Source of the DNA: an uncultured Eubacterium sp.
Lineage (GTDB): Bacteria > Bacillota > Clostridia > Peptostreptococcales > Anaerovoracaceae
Length of the DNA stretch: 5,471 bases
Direction of reading: 5' to 3'
NCBI GenBank assembly: GCA_947367725.1
Contig: CANBFZ010000142.1
Coordinates: forward strand, 1 to 5,471
Positions within the stretch are counted from its first letter, which is position 1; each line of letters starts with the position of its first letter. Positions 5,016-5,471 of this stretch are shown here, in pieces. A program made the position numbers and the translations under genes. Under the pieces are notes generated by a model that saw only the letters and a list, made by a program, of their open reading frames with translations, was not told the DNA's origin and made no database searches.

Positions 5016-5471
5016 CGAAACAACATTGGATTGCAGCAATTAGAAGCCATATTCTTTTTGCAGCGCTTTTGGTTGCCATTGCAATGCCGGCTTCTAAGCA
5101 GACGGAAAGCTGGGCTGCTTTTGCTGCGGCAGTAGGGCTGATGGAAGGATATTATCTCTATCGCCTGGTGCGCTATCCGAAGAAACGCGCGTCGGCGTCG
5201 GATATTATTTCGATTTTATGGGTCTTGTTTTTTGTATGGGAAGTTCTCGTGACAAAACTCAATGTATGTCATCCCGTATTGATCCCTGCGCCGGAAAACG
5301 TGTTCCATGCATTCAGAACTGATTATGCAGAAATGGGAATTGGCATTGTGTCGTCCATGGAGATTTTGTGCATTGGCGTTCTCACAGGACTTGTAGCAGG
5401 TACGCTTTTAGGGCTGCCATGCGGCTGGCATAAACGGCTTTCTGAAGTATTTTATCCGATTGCAAATGTTC
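5012..5471 (+). CDS. ABC importer permease (SsuC/TauC-like, BPD_transp_1), 3' end outside window
   Basis: Open from ATG 5012 to the window edge (153 codons plus one base). The start is fixed by GAGGTGG (5000-5006) and the ATGA overlap with the ATPase stop. A membrane helix at about 65-80 (IISILWVLFFVWEVLV) followed by HPVLIPAPENVFHAF (87-101) is the usual N-terminus of SsuC/TauC permeases, including the P-x-P segment. From about 111 the helix SSMEILCIGVLTGLVAGTLLGLPCGW begins the BPD_transp_1 domain. The EAA loop that contacts the ATPase lies beyond the window. Unusually, about 60 residues precede the normal first helix and contain two further hydrophobic stretches (about 13-26 and 33-51). 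The protein should form the membrane channel for the lipoprotein's ligand. Confidence 0.9.
   Translation, partial: MTKQHWIAAIRSHILFAALLVAIAMPASKQTESWAAFAAAVGLMEGYYLYRLVRYPKKRASASDIISILWVLFFVWEVLVTKLNVCHPVLIPAPENVFHAFRTDYAEMGIGIVSSMEILCIGVLTGLVAGTLLGLPCGWHKRLSEVFYPIANV

Noticed and set aside
1..5471. CRISPR array, tRNA/rRNA gene or insertion sequence
   Set aside because: No regularly spaced repeats, cloverleaf or CCA ends, transposase-like frames or long terminal inverted repeats were found. The permease deletion has no element in it.

Overview
The window reads as chromosomal DNA of a spore-forming anaerobic member of the Clostridia (Bacillota). The evidence is the C-terminus of a clostridial manganese-catalase/CotJC-type spore protein at the left edge, strong GGAGG-type ribosome binding sites, consensus sigma-A promoters, intrinsic terminators with U-tracts, and moderate base composition. 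I cannot name the genus.

Layout, left to right. (1) 1-138: the 3' end of a CotJC/manganese-catalase gene, followed by a long hairpin. (2) 300-1135: a decaying arsenic-type locus. An intact ArsR-family repressor with a CxC metalloid motif has a near-perfect promoter and a 16-bp operator at its start site, and ends at a strong terminator. A second operator with the same ATCAA-N6-TTGAT core precedes what was an ArsP/YraQ-like permease gene. That gene now keeps only about 25 N-terminal and 60 C-terminal codons, in different frames. A possible fragment of a further small ORF follows. (3) 1150-1596: dtd, D-aminoacyl-tRNA deacylase. It converges on an EamA/DMT-family ten-helix transporter (1623-2543, minus strand). 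The apparent terminator of dtd lies inside the last codons of the transporter. (4) 2586-3030: a divergent promoter region with a symmetric -10 box, then a 38-codon small ORF and an unrecognised 81-residue protein, closed by a terminator whose loop contains the stop codon. (5) 3084-5471: an ABC importer operon with a lipoprotein binding protein, an ATPase and a permease cut by the window edge. It is of the SsuABC/TauABC/NMT1 type, and its genes are joined by two 4-base ATGA overlaps.

Most genes are ordinary. The observations most worth following are the gutted permease beside an intact repressor and two intact operators, the overlooked small ORF before the 81-residue gene, the importer operon with a cysteine-bearing binding protein and a permease carrying two extra N-terminal helices, and its unexplained leader. 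No strong candidate for a wholly new system is visible. No tRNA, rRNA, CRISPR array or insertion sequence was seen.
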